52,092 nucleotides of DNA from Bacteroidales bacterium (GTDB lineage: Bacteria; Bacteroidota; Bacteroidia; Bacteroidales; Lentimicrobiaceae). The notes under the pieces are model-generated. The model was not told the origin of the DNA and did no database searches. It saw nothing but the letters and a program-made list of their open reading frames with translations. Where the stretch lies: the NCBI GenBank assembly GCA_016788045.1, contig JAEUTG010000026.1:1-52092 (forward strand), read 5' to 3'. Shown here piece by piece: positions 38,104-47,174 of the stretch (the first letter of the stretch is position 1; the number at the start of each line of letters is the position of its first letter). The translations under genes were made by a program, and so were the position numbers.

Positions 38104-40092
38104 GTGAATAAACTGCTTTCTTTCGGTTGCACTATGGCCATCTTCCTGCTGAACCTGTTGCTGCAGGCTCAGGAGCCTGTAAAGGATACCCTCAGTATCG
38201 GGGGGGTTGAGGTTACCGGGCAAAGGCCTCCCGAAAGTCAGCGGTCGGCATCGCCCATGCAGGTATTGGGCGAACACGAACTGAACGATCTGCCCGGATC
38301 CGGGATTTCAGATGCCTTGCGCACTTTTTCGGGGGTTACCATAAAGGATTATGGCGGCATCGGAGGCCTGAAAACAGTGGTTGTCAGAAGTCTCGGGGCA
38401 AATCATACCGGAGTGTTTATCGATGGGGTTCCTGTGAGTGATGTGGCCACCGGTCAGACAGACTTAAGCCGGTTCGTATTGGATGATCTTCAGGCTGTTG
38501 AATTGTTTGTAGGACAGGATCCGGCTTTGTGTCAGCCGGCCAGGGCGTATGCCTCTTCCAGTATTGTCAGGTTCATGTACCGGAGCCAGGATACTGGAGT
38601 TAATAAATCCGGTTTCAGGGCAGGTTTCCGTACCGGCTCTTTCGGCCTGGTCAATCCTTCAGCAAAGGCAACATTCCGTATAGGGGAATCAACACTGGCC
38701 GGGCTCTCCCTTGCTTACAATCATGCAAAAGGGGATTATCCCTTTGTTTTAAAAAACGGATCATTGCCAGATACAACCCTCCAAAGGGAGAATGGTGATA
38801 TCACCGCCCTGAATATGAGTTTCAGGACGGAAACGCGCTTCAACGACAGCGCTGCACTTATTCTTAACACCTGGCTCTATGCGGCCGACAGGGGCCTGCC
38901 CGGTGCGGTAATCTTTTACAATCACCACTCTTCGCAAAGGCTCAATAATCTTGATTTTTCAGGAAGCCTTAGTTACAGAAACAAGAAGGGAAGAAAGGAG
39001 TTGCTGAGTGTGCTGAGTTACACAAATGCCTTTCTGCGATACCGGGATCCCGATTTTCTCAACCAAAACGGGGGACTCGACAACCATTTCAGTCAGCAGG
39101 AAGTCTATCTTTCGCAGGCTGTTTCATTGCCTTTCGGATCATTTTTCAACGCGGGCTTCGCTGCCGATCTTGTATTGAACAGCCTGAATACAGATCAGTA
39201 CACCGCGGAGCATCCATTCAGGGCGACCGGAATGGCCTCAGCCAGTTTGAAGGCAACAGCGCGTAGGAGTGAAGCCCAGGCAACCCTGTTGTTTACCCAC
39301 CTTCACGACCGCAATGGATCGGCAACCTCAGCATCCCGCACCGAATTGTCCCCTTCAGCTTCCTTCATTACCCTGATCCTGAGCAGGCCCCTCATCCGAT
39401 TAAGGCTGCTGTTTAAAAACAGTTTCCGTATGCCCGGTTTCAATGACCTGTATTATAATCTGGTCGGGAATCCCGATCTCAGGCCTGAATTTGTGAATCA
39501 GTTCAACGGCGGAATCATTTACACAGGAAGTAAACAAGACTTCAGTTTCGAACTGCATGCCGATGCTTTTCGCAACATCGTAAAGGATAAAATTCTCGCG
39601 GTGCCTTCACAGAATCTTTTTCTATGGTCGATGCAGAATCTTGGAAAAGCAGATATCCGGGGAGTCGAGATTCAGGGAAATGCAGCATACAGCCATAGAT
39701 CAGGCCTCAACACAAGGCTTGCTTTAAACTATACCCATCAGAAAGCCCTCGATGTGAGCCTTGAAGGTGGCCCAACCTATAAGCACCAGATTCCGTACAT
39801 CCCATTTCAGACTTTTTCAGGAACTGCCTCGGTCAGGTTCAGTGAGTTCGGGTTCGGGATCAGCAGCCTGTACAACAGCCACCGCTACGTACTTGGTGAA
39901 AATATTCCGGCCAACCTGCTTCATTCCTGGTGGACGCACGACCTTGTAGTGAATTGGGAAAGACCCCTGGGGCAGCATGTTTTCAGCCTGCGGCTTGATG
40001 TTTCAAACCTGCTCAATACCCAGTACGAGATCGTAAAAGGCTTCCCCATGAGCGGCCGGGCATTTTATCTGACACTTAATTTCAAACTTTAA
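38104..40092 (+). CDS. TonB-dependent receptor, BtuB-like
   Basis: 662 residues, starting at GTG 38104; this gives a signal peptide (MNKLLSFGCTMAIFLLNLLLQAQ). A plug domain (about 35-150) has EVTGQRPPESQ, a SDALRTFSGVTIKDYGGIGG stretch, and FIDGVPV. The barrel ends FYLTLNFKL with a terminal aromatic-type strand. TonB-dependent receptors import iron complexes, glycans or cobalamin; placement in the riboswitch operon between the DUF6580 gene and a BtuG-like lipoprotein makes cobalamin the likely ligand. Smaller than many SusC-like receptors and without the N-terminal CarboxypepD domain, in line with BtuB. Confidence 0.9.
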   Translation: MNKLLSFGCTMAIFLLNLLLQAQEPVKDTLSIGGVEVTGQRPPESQRSASPMQVLGEHELNDLPGSGISDALRTFSGVTIKDYGGIGGLKTVVVRSLGANHTGVFIDGVPVSDVATGQTDLSRFVLDDLQAVELFVGQDPALCQPARAYASSSIVRFMYRSQDTGVNKSGFRAGFRTGSFGLVNPSAKATFRIGESTLAGLSLAYNHAKGDYPFVLKNGSLPDTTLQRENGDITALNMSFRTETRFNDSAALILNTWLYAADRGLPGAVIFYNHHSSQRLNNLDFSGSLSYRNKKGRKELLSVLSYTNAFLRYRDPDFLNQNGGLDNHFSQQEVYLSQAVSLPFGSFFNAGFAADLVLNSLNTDQYTAEHPFRATGMASASLKATARRSEAQATLLFTHLHDRNGSATSASRTELSPSASFITLILSRPLIRLRLLFKNSFRMPGFNDLYYNLVGNPDLRPEFVNQFNGGIIYTGSKQDFSFELHADAFRNIVKDKILAVPSQNLFLWSMQNLGKADIRGVEIQGNAAYSHRSGLNTRLALNYTHQKALDVSLEGGPTYKHQIPYIPFQTFSGTASVRFSEFGFGISSLYNSHRYVLGENIPANLLHSWWTHDLVVNWERPLGQHVFSLRLDVSNLLNTQYEIVKGFPMSGRAFYLTLNFKL

Positions 40093-40102
40093 AACCAACT
40101 TT

Positions 40103-41197
40103 ATGAAAACCAGATTGTTACTTTCCGTTCTCCTGATTTCTGTATTAACTTTTTCCTGTACCGATGAACCGGACGACAAACCACAGGCGCCGGATACCCT
40201 CGTCAGAAGTGCCGGTGTTTATGTATTGAATGAAGGATTGTATGGAGCCAACAATTCATCCATTACCCGATTCTCATTCGATGACTCCCTTTCCGTAGCC
40301 GATATATTTATGCAGCAGAATGGCCGTGGCCTGGGAGATACCGGCAGCGATCTTGCGATCTATGGCGGTAAATTGTATGCAGTGGTTAACAAGTCAAGCC
40401 AGCTTGAAGTAATGAACGCCGCAACAGGAGTCAGTGTCAGGCAGATTCCGCTTTTTGATGGTGACGTTCCCCGACAGCCCAGGAAAATCGCTTTTTATGG
40501 CAACCGGGCTTTTGTATGCAATTTCGACGGAACAGTGGCTGTTGTGGATACCGCATCACTGAACGTGGAAAAGTACATCACCGTGGGTTCGAATCCTGAC
40601 GGAATTACAGTTGCCGGTGGCAAAATCTGGGTTTCCAACTCCGGGGGGCTTAATTTCCCGGATTACAACAATACACTATCCGTTATTGATCCGGTTTCTC
40701 TTACCGAGGAAAAGCAGGTTACCGCCGGTGTTAACCCTTACGTGCTTGCACCCGACAGCTATGGTGATCTGTATCTGATTGCCCGGGGTAACTACGGCGA
40801 TATCAAAAGCCGTTTGATGATCATGGATGCCGGTACAGGGAATGTAAAACACACCTTCTCCGAATTTGAGGCCATCAATTTCACCCTTGCAGGCGATACA
40901 GCCTATGTATACAATTACGACTGGATGTCAGGCAGCAGCAGTATCCTGATGCTGGATGTGAAAACCGAAACGGTGATCAGGAATTCATTTGTCACAGATG
41001 GCACAGTTGTTCAAACTGTTTACGGCATCGCGGCAGATCCGGTTTCCGGACTCGTATATGTTTCGGATGCCCTCAATTTTGCCGGAACCGGCAAGGTATA
41101 TGCATTTACCAGCGAAGGGAAGCTGAAGTTTTCGTTTTCGGCTGGAATGAACCCGGCGGTGTTTGCTTTCCTGAATAAGAAGGTCATTCAGGACTGA
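40103..41197 (+). CDS. BtuG-like surface lipoprotein, YncE/beta-propeller family
   Basis: 364 residues. Lipoprotein signal with Cys19 in LTFSC followed by acidic residues (TDEPDD), the pattern that sends lipoproteins to the outer surface in Bacteroidota. The body has repeated strand motifs of a YncE-like beta-propeller (IYGGKLYAVVNKSSQLEVMN, then VAVVDTASLNVEKYITVG and TLSVIDPVSLTEEKQVTAG, plus GLVYVSDA). In Bacteroides the propeller BtuG binds cobalamin with very high affinity and passes it to BtuB; this gene is ten bases downstream of the BtuB-like receptor. The family fold and context support the call, ligand binding is inferred. Confidence 0.82.
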   Translation: MKTRLLLSVLLISVLTFSCTDEPDDKPQAPDTLVRSAGVYVLNEGLYGANNSSITRFSFDDSLSVADIFMQQNGRGLGDTGSDLAIYGGKLYAVVNKSSQLEVMNAATGVSVRQIPLFDGDVPRQPRKIAFYGNRAFVCNFDGTVAVVDTASLNVEKYITVGSNPDGITVAGGKIWVSNSGGLNFPDYNNTLSVIDPVSLTEEKQVTAGVNPYVLAPDSYGDLYLIARGNYGDIKSRLMIMDAGTGNVKHTFSEFEAINFTLAGDTAYVYNYDWMSGSSSILMLDVKTETVIRNSFVTDGTVVQTVYGIAADPVSGLVYVSDALNFAGTGKVYAFTSEGKLKFSFSAGMNPAVFAFLNKKVIQD

Positions 41198-41336
41198 TTT
41201 CCCTGATATCCTGATGAAATGAGATAATTCTCCGGCAGCTATTCAATTTACCCGGGCTTCTGAAGGGACGCGGAAGTTGGTTAAAGGGGCTGCCGGGGAT
41301 TTTAATTCCTGATTTGCCCTGCTATTGATGTCCAGG

Positions 41337-43097
41337 TTATTCTGTGATCATTATTTTCCGTGTGACGGGAGGGTATTGTCCAGTTATCCTGATGATATAA
41401 ACTCCGGTAGCAAGAGCCGGTGTCTGTATGTCAAATTCATGCTGATTGTTGAACGGAACCCTGAGCACCAGTATTCCGCGTATGTCATAGAGAGAAAGCA
41501 GCTCCCATTTTTCTTCAGGATGTCCGGTAATTCTGATTGATAGTGTATGTGAATCCGGATTATAAAATGAAAGAATACGAGCCTGGGGCAACTCACCGGT
41601 GTTTGCTGTGGGGCAGCTCCAGACCAATTCATAGCCGGCTCGGGTAGTAGCGCCGTCGCTGCTGAACACCAGGGTGAAGCTATCTCCTGTTGTATTCATT
41701 GCCTCGGGCAGCTGATTGCCCGACAGGGCTGCCAGCAGGGGGCTGCTGCTTTGCGGTCCGTCGTAAATCCACAGCGAGTCGTACCCGCTCTCGAGGCTGA
41801 ACTCCATGAAATGCAGGCTGAGCGGACCACCATAGGCTGATTTTATGGTTTCGGTATAGGCCTCCCGGTCCCCGTGATTCCACCAGGGGCCGCCCGTATC
41901 GTACAATGTGTCGAGGCAGGGACTCTGGGGGGGCTGGGTGAATTTCTCTTCAATCAGATCCCAAAGATCCGGGTAGCCATTGTCGTAGCCCAGCGCCCAG
42001 ATGCCGATTCCGCCAGTGTTGCGGAGGTTTACCAGGTCGTATTTGGCTCCCAGGCTGCGAACATCGTCAAAAAAGCATTGCCGCCAGTTGCTGCTGAAGT
42101 AGCTGTAATAAGGATTGTAGCTGAAATGATCCCAGTAAAGGTTCTGCGGGGTGTAATGACCGCTGCTGTTGTTTCGGACATTGCGGTAAGTAACGGCTGT
42201 GCCGCTGCCGGTGGTGCTGGCAGGCAGAACGTTCGAAGCAACCGGCCATTCCCTGCCGTAGTATGGGAGGCCTGTAAGCAGTTTCTCAGCCGGAACTCCC
42301 TGTCCCAGATAATAGCTCAGCGAATGGTTCACCGCATAATTGAAGGAGCCGGTCAGGGGCCAGTAGCCCGCCACCGGACCAGCAAGGGTGCTGCCGCTCC
42401 AGTAGTAATCGTAGGCCATGATCAAAATGAAGTCGAGGGCCGGGGCAATCACCGGAATATCAAAGGTATTGTTCCAGTTCACCGCCGGCGCTGCAATGCT
42501 CAGTTCCGCGCCGGGTACCGAGGTGTGCAGGGCCTCAGAGAGCTGCAGCAGGTAACTGCTCAAGGCTTGTTGCTGAGATGAAGGTACCGCTTCGAAGTCG
42601 ATGTTGATGCCCTGAATTCCCCGCTGAATCACAAGGGCAATCAGGTTGGAGGTGAGGGTCTGCTGCGCCTGGGGGTTGCCGAAAAAAGCTGAATGCCCCG
42701 AGAAGAGGGTTACACAGAGGTGTACCCTTACCCCTTGGGCCAGCGCGGTATCAACCACTTCGGCAGTTTCAAAGCCATTGGTGGTGGTGGGGTTTCCGGT
42801 TGCAGGGTCGGTGTCGTAAGAGAAAAAGCACAGGTCGCTCAGCAGGTCCCAGCGGTAATTCTGCCATGAGCTGCCCATCCAGTATGGATGATACCCGAAT
42901 ACACGTTTCTGCAGCGCCCTTTTTCTGAGCGGCACCTGTTTCCTTCCGGAAAATTCCTGTATACTGTCGTATTGCCGGTTAGTTCTGTGCCCGAGTGAGC
43001 GGTAAAATCCGGATTCTTCCTGGTGAACCGAAACCTGCTGTGACAGGCCGGCAAGTGTTGCCAAAAGCAGTAAAAGGGTGAGCAGCTGTCTCATCAT
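41337..43097 (-). CDS. T9SS-exported GH18 family protein with CUB domain
   Basis: 586 residues. Signal peptide 1-20. The GH18 barrel (about 65-400) begins FGYHPYWMG. The catalytic motif reads QGINIDFE (162-169), keeping the acid/base glutamate E169 and the aspartate two positions before it, while the first two aspartates of DGxDxDxE are Gln and Asn. MAYDYYWSG is a further GH18 hallmark. A CUB domain (about 405-500) and a T9SS type A sorting domain (about 505-586) follow. Substrate could be chitin or peptidoglycan-type glycans. Convergent with the B12 operon (139 bases between stops, nothing seen there). Confidence 0.88.
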   Translation of the reverse strand: MMRQLLTLLLLLATLAGLSQQVSVHQEESGFYRSLGHRTNRQYDSIQEFSGRKQVPLRKRALQKRVFGYHPYWMGSSWQNYRWDLLSDLCFFSYDTDPATGNPTTTNGFETAEVVDTALAQGVRVHLCVTLFSGHSAFFGNPQAQQTLTSNLIALVIQRGIQGINIDFEAVPSSQQQALSSYLLQLSEALHTSVPGAELSIAAPAVNWNNTFDIPVIAPALDFILIMAYDYYWSGSTLAGPVAGYWPLTGSFNYAVNHSLSYYLGQGVPAEKLLTGLPYYGREWPVASNVLPASTTGSGTAVTYRNVRNNSSGHYTPQNLYWDHFSYNPYYSYFSSNWRQCFFDDVRSLGAKYDLVNLRNTGGIGIWALGYDNGYPDLWDLIEEKFTQPPQSPCLDTLYDTGGPWWNHGDREAYTETIKSAYGGPLSLHFMEFSLESGYDSLWIYDGPQSSSPLLAALSGNQLPEAMNTTGDSFTLVFSSDGATTRAGYELVWSCPTANTGELPQARILSFYNPDSHTLSIRITGHPEEKWELLSLYDIRGILVLRVPFNNQHEFDIQTPALATGVYIIRITGQYPPVTRKIMITE

Positions 43098-43132
43098 GGT
43101 TAAACTGGTTTATTGGTTGCCCTGGCAGCCCG

Positions 43133-43198
43133 GGTCCGGTAACCTGGAACCCGAATTTTTCGATCTTGCCGTTTAGTCGGGTTCCAGGTTACCGGACC
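43133..43198. repeat. Perfect 22-bp inverted repeat (head of the left 67-bp array)
   Basis: Arm 43133-43154 (GGTCCGGTAACCTGGAACCC...) is the exact reverse complement of 43177-43198, with a 22-base loop. It is the first unit of the left array and has an altered copy at the start of the right array. Confidence 0.85.
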
Positions 43199-43421
43199 GT
43201 ACCCTGAACCGAAGTTCCGGCATTTTTTGATTTTGCCGTTTCATCCGGTTCCAGGTTACCGGACCGTACCCTGAACATAAGTTCCGGCTTTTTTTGATTT
43301 TGCCGTTTCATCGGGTTCCGGGTTACCGGGCGGTGCCAGAACTAAAATCCCCGACTACTTCCCGTTTTGCCGTTCAGCCGGGTTCCTGGTTACCTGTACC
43401 TGATTCCTGGTTACTGAATGG
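43177..43421. repeat. Left array of 67-bp direct repeats
   Basis: Units start at 43177, 43244, 43311 and 43378, exactly 67 bases apart. Each begins with a TCGGGTTCCAGGTTACCGG block (variable in places) and ends with TTTTGCCGTTTCA-type sequence. The last unit is degenerate and overlaps the end of the transposase fragment. Confidence 0.85.
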
Positions 43422-44104
43422 CTCTGTTTCAATATTGGTATTGCGGCTGGAATCCAATAGGCCAAACTCTTTAACCAATGACCGGTTTAAAAGTTTGCCA
43501 TTTCTTAATCCGGTCACGTCCCGGTAGGAAGAAAATTCCCATTCCTCAGGGGCTTTGACCAATCCGGCTTTAACAGGATTCTGGTGAATGTAGTCATAAC
43601 AAGCCTGAGTGTAACGATTCTCAGGGATGTCTCTTGTGATAACTGCTATTCCAAGTGACTGAACCCAGCCTTAAGCGTAACTGAATTGTCATTAAGGCAG
43701 ATAGCTTGGGTCTTCTTCCTGAAGAGGGATCCGCTGAAGCCATTGCGTTTATTGATGGCCCTGGTATAAGAGGCCAATAAAACTCCGATGGATTGATTTA
43801 GCGTGGTTACCTCACTGATTCTGGGTTTTGAAGGTTCGGAAATGATTCCCGCATTCTTGATTACGAAATTGCCAGGACTTGTTTGTATTCTGTTTGCTGA
43901 ACCCAGGAGTTCTGTTTTCCTGACATAGATCATCCAATGGAAATGGTTAGGCATTAAACACCAGGCGAGGAAATCTGCATAAGGCAGGATGTGCGTTTGC
44001 ATTTTTCTAAGGAAAAAGAAGTAGTTTTCTTTTTCGAAAAAGATGGGTTGCCGGTTATTCCCCTGATTGTAAATGTGAAAGATCCGGTCTTCGACAAGGT
44101 TCAT
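43374..44104 (-). pseudogene. Frameshifted REP-type (RAYT/TnpA_REP-like) Y1 transposase
   Basis: The N-terminal part reads from the ATG at 44104 (MNLVEDRIFHIYNQGNN) and holds the HUH metal site H54-F-H56 in PNHFHWMIY. It stops at 43646 after GFSHLE. The C-terminal part continues in another frame just beyond, with the diagnostic YDYIHQNPVKAGL, then APEEWEFSSYRDV. The likely catalytic tyrosine of RAYT enzymes sits in the YIHxNP segment, so the shift separates the metal site from the nucleophile. Repeat arrays flank both ends (43133-43421 and 44125-44330). The gene is probably dead, but a recoding event cannot be excluded without evidence. Confidence 0.8.
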
Positions 44105-44124
44105 AGGATCATTTTTTGTTTTGG

Positions 44125-44330
44125 CAGCCCGGTAACCTGAAACCTGGCTATTTTCTATTTTGCCGTTCATTTGGTTCCAGGTTACCAGGCCTAGCCCTGA
44201 AACGGAGTTCCGGCTATTTTCCTATTTTGCCATTCAGTCGGTTGCGGGTTAGCGGGCCTTGCCCTCAACCAGAGTTCCGGCTATTATCCATTTTGCCGTT
44301 CAGTCGGTTTCAGGTTACCGGACCCGATTA
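44125..44330. repeat. Right array of 66/67-bp repeats
   Basis: Starts with an inverted head (GGCAGCCCGGTAACCTG) corresponding to the left array head, then direct units at about 44171, 44238 and 44304 with a GTTCCAGGTTACC-type block and a TATTTTGCCGTTCA-type block. The orientation is the same as in the left array, so the transposase lies between two like-oriented arrays. Beyond it, 44330-44520 has no gene. Confidence 0.75.
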
Positions 44331-44528
44331 CGACAAAAGCAAGACCAGAGTTATTATGGCCAGCCTGACAGTTTCAGGTTTGCCAGACAAAAACCCAGGC
44401 TATCCCACGGTAAACCCTATCCACCCGAGGGACCCTTCTTGAAAATGTAAAAAGCTTTCTTATACAAGAAATCAGCCTGAGGTATGAAGTTAAAATTTCA
44501 CCCCTGTCTATCCACAGATTCCAACTTT

Positions 44529-44635
44529 TTGCTTTTTACTTTTTACTTTTTACTTTTTACTTTTTACTTTTTACTTTTTACTTTTTACTTTTTACCTGTC
44601 TGCCTGTTGCAGACAGGCAGGCTTTTTACTTATGC
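44529..44635. repeat. CTTTTTA heptamer array joined to a CCTGTCTGCCTG palindrome
   Basis: About nine copies of CTTTTTA (44531-44594) lead into CCTGTCTGCCTG-TTG-CAGACAGGCAGG (about 44597-44622), a near-perfect hairpin, then one more CTTTTTA. This ends right at the stop of the DPP11 gene. The layout parallels the 29 kb heptamer region. Confidence 0.85.
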
Positions 44636-46798
44636 TTAGTCAACGATGGTCATCTCATCTACCAGATGCCCGGCACCGGCAAATTTATCGATGATAAACA
44701 GGCAATACCGTATATCAAGACTGATGTTTCGGCACTGATCGGGATCATACATCAGATCGCTCATGGTTCCTTCCCAATTGCGGTCGAAGTTTACGCCCAC
44801 CAGCTGGCCATCGGCATTCAGCACCGGACTTCCCGAATTGCCGCCTGTGGTATGGTTGGAGGCAATGAAGGCAATCCGCATACTGCCATCGTTTGCTGCA
44901 TACCGGCCATAGTCTTTGGAGTTGTAAAGCTCTTTAAGCCGGGGTTCAACCACGTAATCATAAATGGCCGGGTCTTCTTTTTCCATAATGCCTTCAAGGG
45001 TGGTATAATGACGATAGAAAACGGCATCGCGGGGGTAGTAGTCGTCCACAACACCATAGGTTACCCTTAAGGTTGAATTGGCATCGGGGTAAAAACGCCG
45101 GTTGGGCTGAAACTCCATCAGGGCCTGCATATAGATGCGCTGCAGGCTGTCGAGCTGCATGGTAATCTGCTGCGATTCAGGCTGCACTTTTGAAAAATAG
45201 TAGTCATAAACCGACTGAGCCAGCTGAAACATGGGGTCAGATTCGATCTTTTTTGCCTTTGTTGCCTTGTAGGAGTTCAGGAATTTTCCGAGTCGGGATT
45301 CATCGGTAAACATACTTTTGGCATAAATGTCCTGAGACCAGGCAACGAAATCGTTATTCCAGACGATTGCTTGTTTCTGGATCAGATCAGGCAGGGCGGA
45401 AGGCTCCTGATGCTGCACCCAATCGGCCATCAATGCAGCGAAAACGTCGCGGTCCACAGGCATGTGATAGTTTTTAAAATAGCCTTCAGCGTTGCTTTTC
45501 ATCTGATCAGCAAGTTTGCTGATTTCTTCAGCACTCGTAGTTTTATCCCTGCTTTTTTGGGCCAGCTGGCTGAAACCATAGGCAAACCGGAGCACCTCTA
45601 TGCCCAGACCTGCTTCAATCAGGTAAGTTTCCGTTTCACTGATGGGTAATAGCCGGTTGTAGGCTTTTTCAAAGGATGGCAGCAATCCTCCGTACAATGC
45701 TTTCCTTGCATTATCGGCATTTGCCCATTCGGTGAATTGTTTCTCCAGAGCCTGTTTTTTTTCAATGGCATCCAGTTTCCGGATACCACGGTTTTCACCG
45801 ATCATTTTTTTCCAGTAGTTGGCAACCCCGGCATATTTGTTTGAATACTGGATTCTGACCAGATCGCTTTGCTGCATATATCGGTCGAAAATGGCCAGCC
45901 TATTTTCGCGAAGCCTGATTGCAGGAGGATTTTCAGTTCCTGTTATCATTCCGATGGCATACGAAGGCAGGTATTCCTGGGTGGAGCCCGGATAACCGAA
46001 TACAAAGGTGAAGTCGTTTTTTTCAACTCCCTTCAGAGAAACGGGAAGATGACTTTTGGGTTTGTAAGGTACATTGTCGGGCGAATAATCGGCTGGTTCG
46101 TTGTTTTTGTTGACATAAATCCTGAACATCGAAAAATCGCCGGTATGACGCGGCCACATCCAGTTGTCGGTATCGCCGCCGAACTTACCAATGTTTGATG
46201 GAGGAGCGCCAACCAGTCTTACATCATTGAAGGTCTGGGTAATTAAAAGATAATACTCATTGCCGTAGTAGAAAGGCCTGATTCTGGCGTTGTAGGATGT
46301 GCCCTCCATGGCAGCCTTTTCAATCCGGCTGGTGTTGGCTTTGATGATATCGGCCCGCTCTTTTTCCGACATGCCGGCTTTTACACCTTCAAGTACCTGC
46401 TTGCTCACATCCTCCATCCGGATCAGCAAGGTAACACTCAGGCCAGGATTGGGCAATTCCTGTGACTTATCCATGGCCCAGAAGCCGGTTGTCAGGTAAT
46501 CGTGCTCCAGGGTGCTGTGGCGTTGAATCTGACCATAACCACAGTGGTGATTGGTAAGGATCAGCCCCTGGTCTGAGATGATCTCGGCAGTGCACCCCCT
46601 GCCAAACAGCAGGATAGCATCCTTGAGACTCGATTTGTTGATTGAATAAATGTCTTCGGCACTGATGCGCATGCCCATAGACTTCATCTCCGGTTCATTC
46701 AGTTGCTCAAGCAGCATGGGAATCCACATGCCTTCGCCGGCAAGGCTCAGCCTAATGGTAAGCAAAAGGATGGTAAACAGGGTTGTGATCTTTTTCAT
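44636..46798 (-). CDS. S46 dipeptidyl peptidase, DPP11 type
   Basis: 720 residues. Signal peptide 1-20 (ending SLA). The S46 serine peptidase removes dipeptides from peptide N-termini in the periplasm. The catalytic histidine is H85 (TNHHCGY), an aspartate is at D221 (HTGDFS), and the serine is S655 (GGNSGSP). Residue 673 is arginine (NFDRNWEG), the position that separates acid-specific DPP11 (Arg) from DPP7 (Gly) in Porphyromonas; the count S655 and R673 agrees with published DPP11 numbering as I recall. Thus Asp/Glu at P1 is predicted. Together with the C25, M14 and M28 peptidases this points to peptide use as nutrient. Confidence 0.9.
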   Translation of the reverse strand: MKKITTLFTILLLTIRLSLAGEGMWIPMLLEQLNEPEMKSMGMRISAEDIYSINKSSLKDAILLFGRGCTAEIISDQGLILTNHHCGYGQIQRHSTLEHDYLTTGFWAMDKSQELPNPGLSVTLLIRMEDVSKQVLEGVKAGMSEKERADIIKANTSRIEKAAMEGTSYNARIRPFYYGNEYYLLITQTFNDVRLVGAPPSNIGKFGGDTDNWMWPRHTGDFSMFRIYVNKNNEPADYSPDNVPYKPKSHLPVSLKGVEKNDFTFVFGYPGSTQEYLPSYAIGMITGTENPPAIRLRENRLAIFDRYMQQSDLVRIQYSNKYAGVANYWKKMIGENRGIRKLDAIEKKQALEKQFTEWANADNARKALYGGLLPSFEKAYNRLLPISETETYLIEAGLGIEVLRFAYGFSQLAQKSRDKTTSAEEISKLADQMKSNAEGYFKNYHMPVDRDVFAALMADWVQHQEPSALPDLIQKQAIVWNNDFVAWSQDIYAKSMFTDESRLGKFLNSYKATKAKKIESDPMFQLAQSVYDYYFSKVQPESQQITMQLDSLQRIYMQALMEFQPNRRFYPDANSTLRVTYGVVDDYYPRDAVFYRHYTTLEGIMEKEDPAIYDYVVEPRLKELYNSKDYGRYAANDGSMRIAFIASNHTTGGNSGSPVLNADGQLVGVNFDRNWEGTMSDLMYDPDQCRNISLDIRYCLFIIDKFAGAGHLVDEMTIVD

Positions 46799-47174
46799 AA
46801 TCTGTATTTTGAAAGTAAAGAGCTCAATGGGAAAGTTAAAAATCCTGGCCTGGTGGTTTGATGTTTAATCGGTTTAAATGCAGGAATATATTGCTGAATC
46901 CGGGCAGAATCAAACCAGAGGTCGTGGCTGAGAATCTGAACTGCTCAGGAAGTTTTGGCTTCAGTTACCGATCTGAACAGATTCGCAGGTCAGTTTGTAT
47001 GCTTGTGCCAACAAAAAAATCTGGCTCAGGATGGTTCATTGTCAATCTCATTGACAATAACCGTGAAGCAGGCAGGTGAAAAGTGATGAAAATCAGCGTT
47101 CAGTCTCAGGTTACCGGGGAAGCCGGTTCTTTTCATAAGTTCTTGTACACGTTTGCTTCCTGCTCTTCGGGCTA
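46799..47174. other. Intergenic region between DPP11 and ridA
   Basis: No gene is evident. A small hairpin ATTGTCAAT / ATTGACAAT is at 47038-47058 next to a weak relative of the dispersed repeat. TCAGGTTACCGGGGAAGCCGG (47105-47125, quoted in part) is a lone fragment of the 67-bp repeat family. Confidence 0.4.

Noticed and set aside
41198..41336. Possible terminator between the converging B12 operon and GH18 gene
   Set aside because: No convincing stem followed by a T-run on either strand.
43294..43527. Plus-strand frame in the 67-bp array
   Set aside because: It is a product of the repeats and lies opposite the transposase C-terminal fragment.
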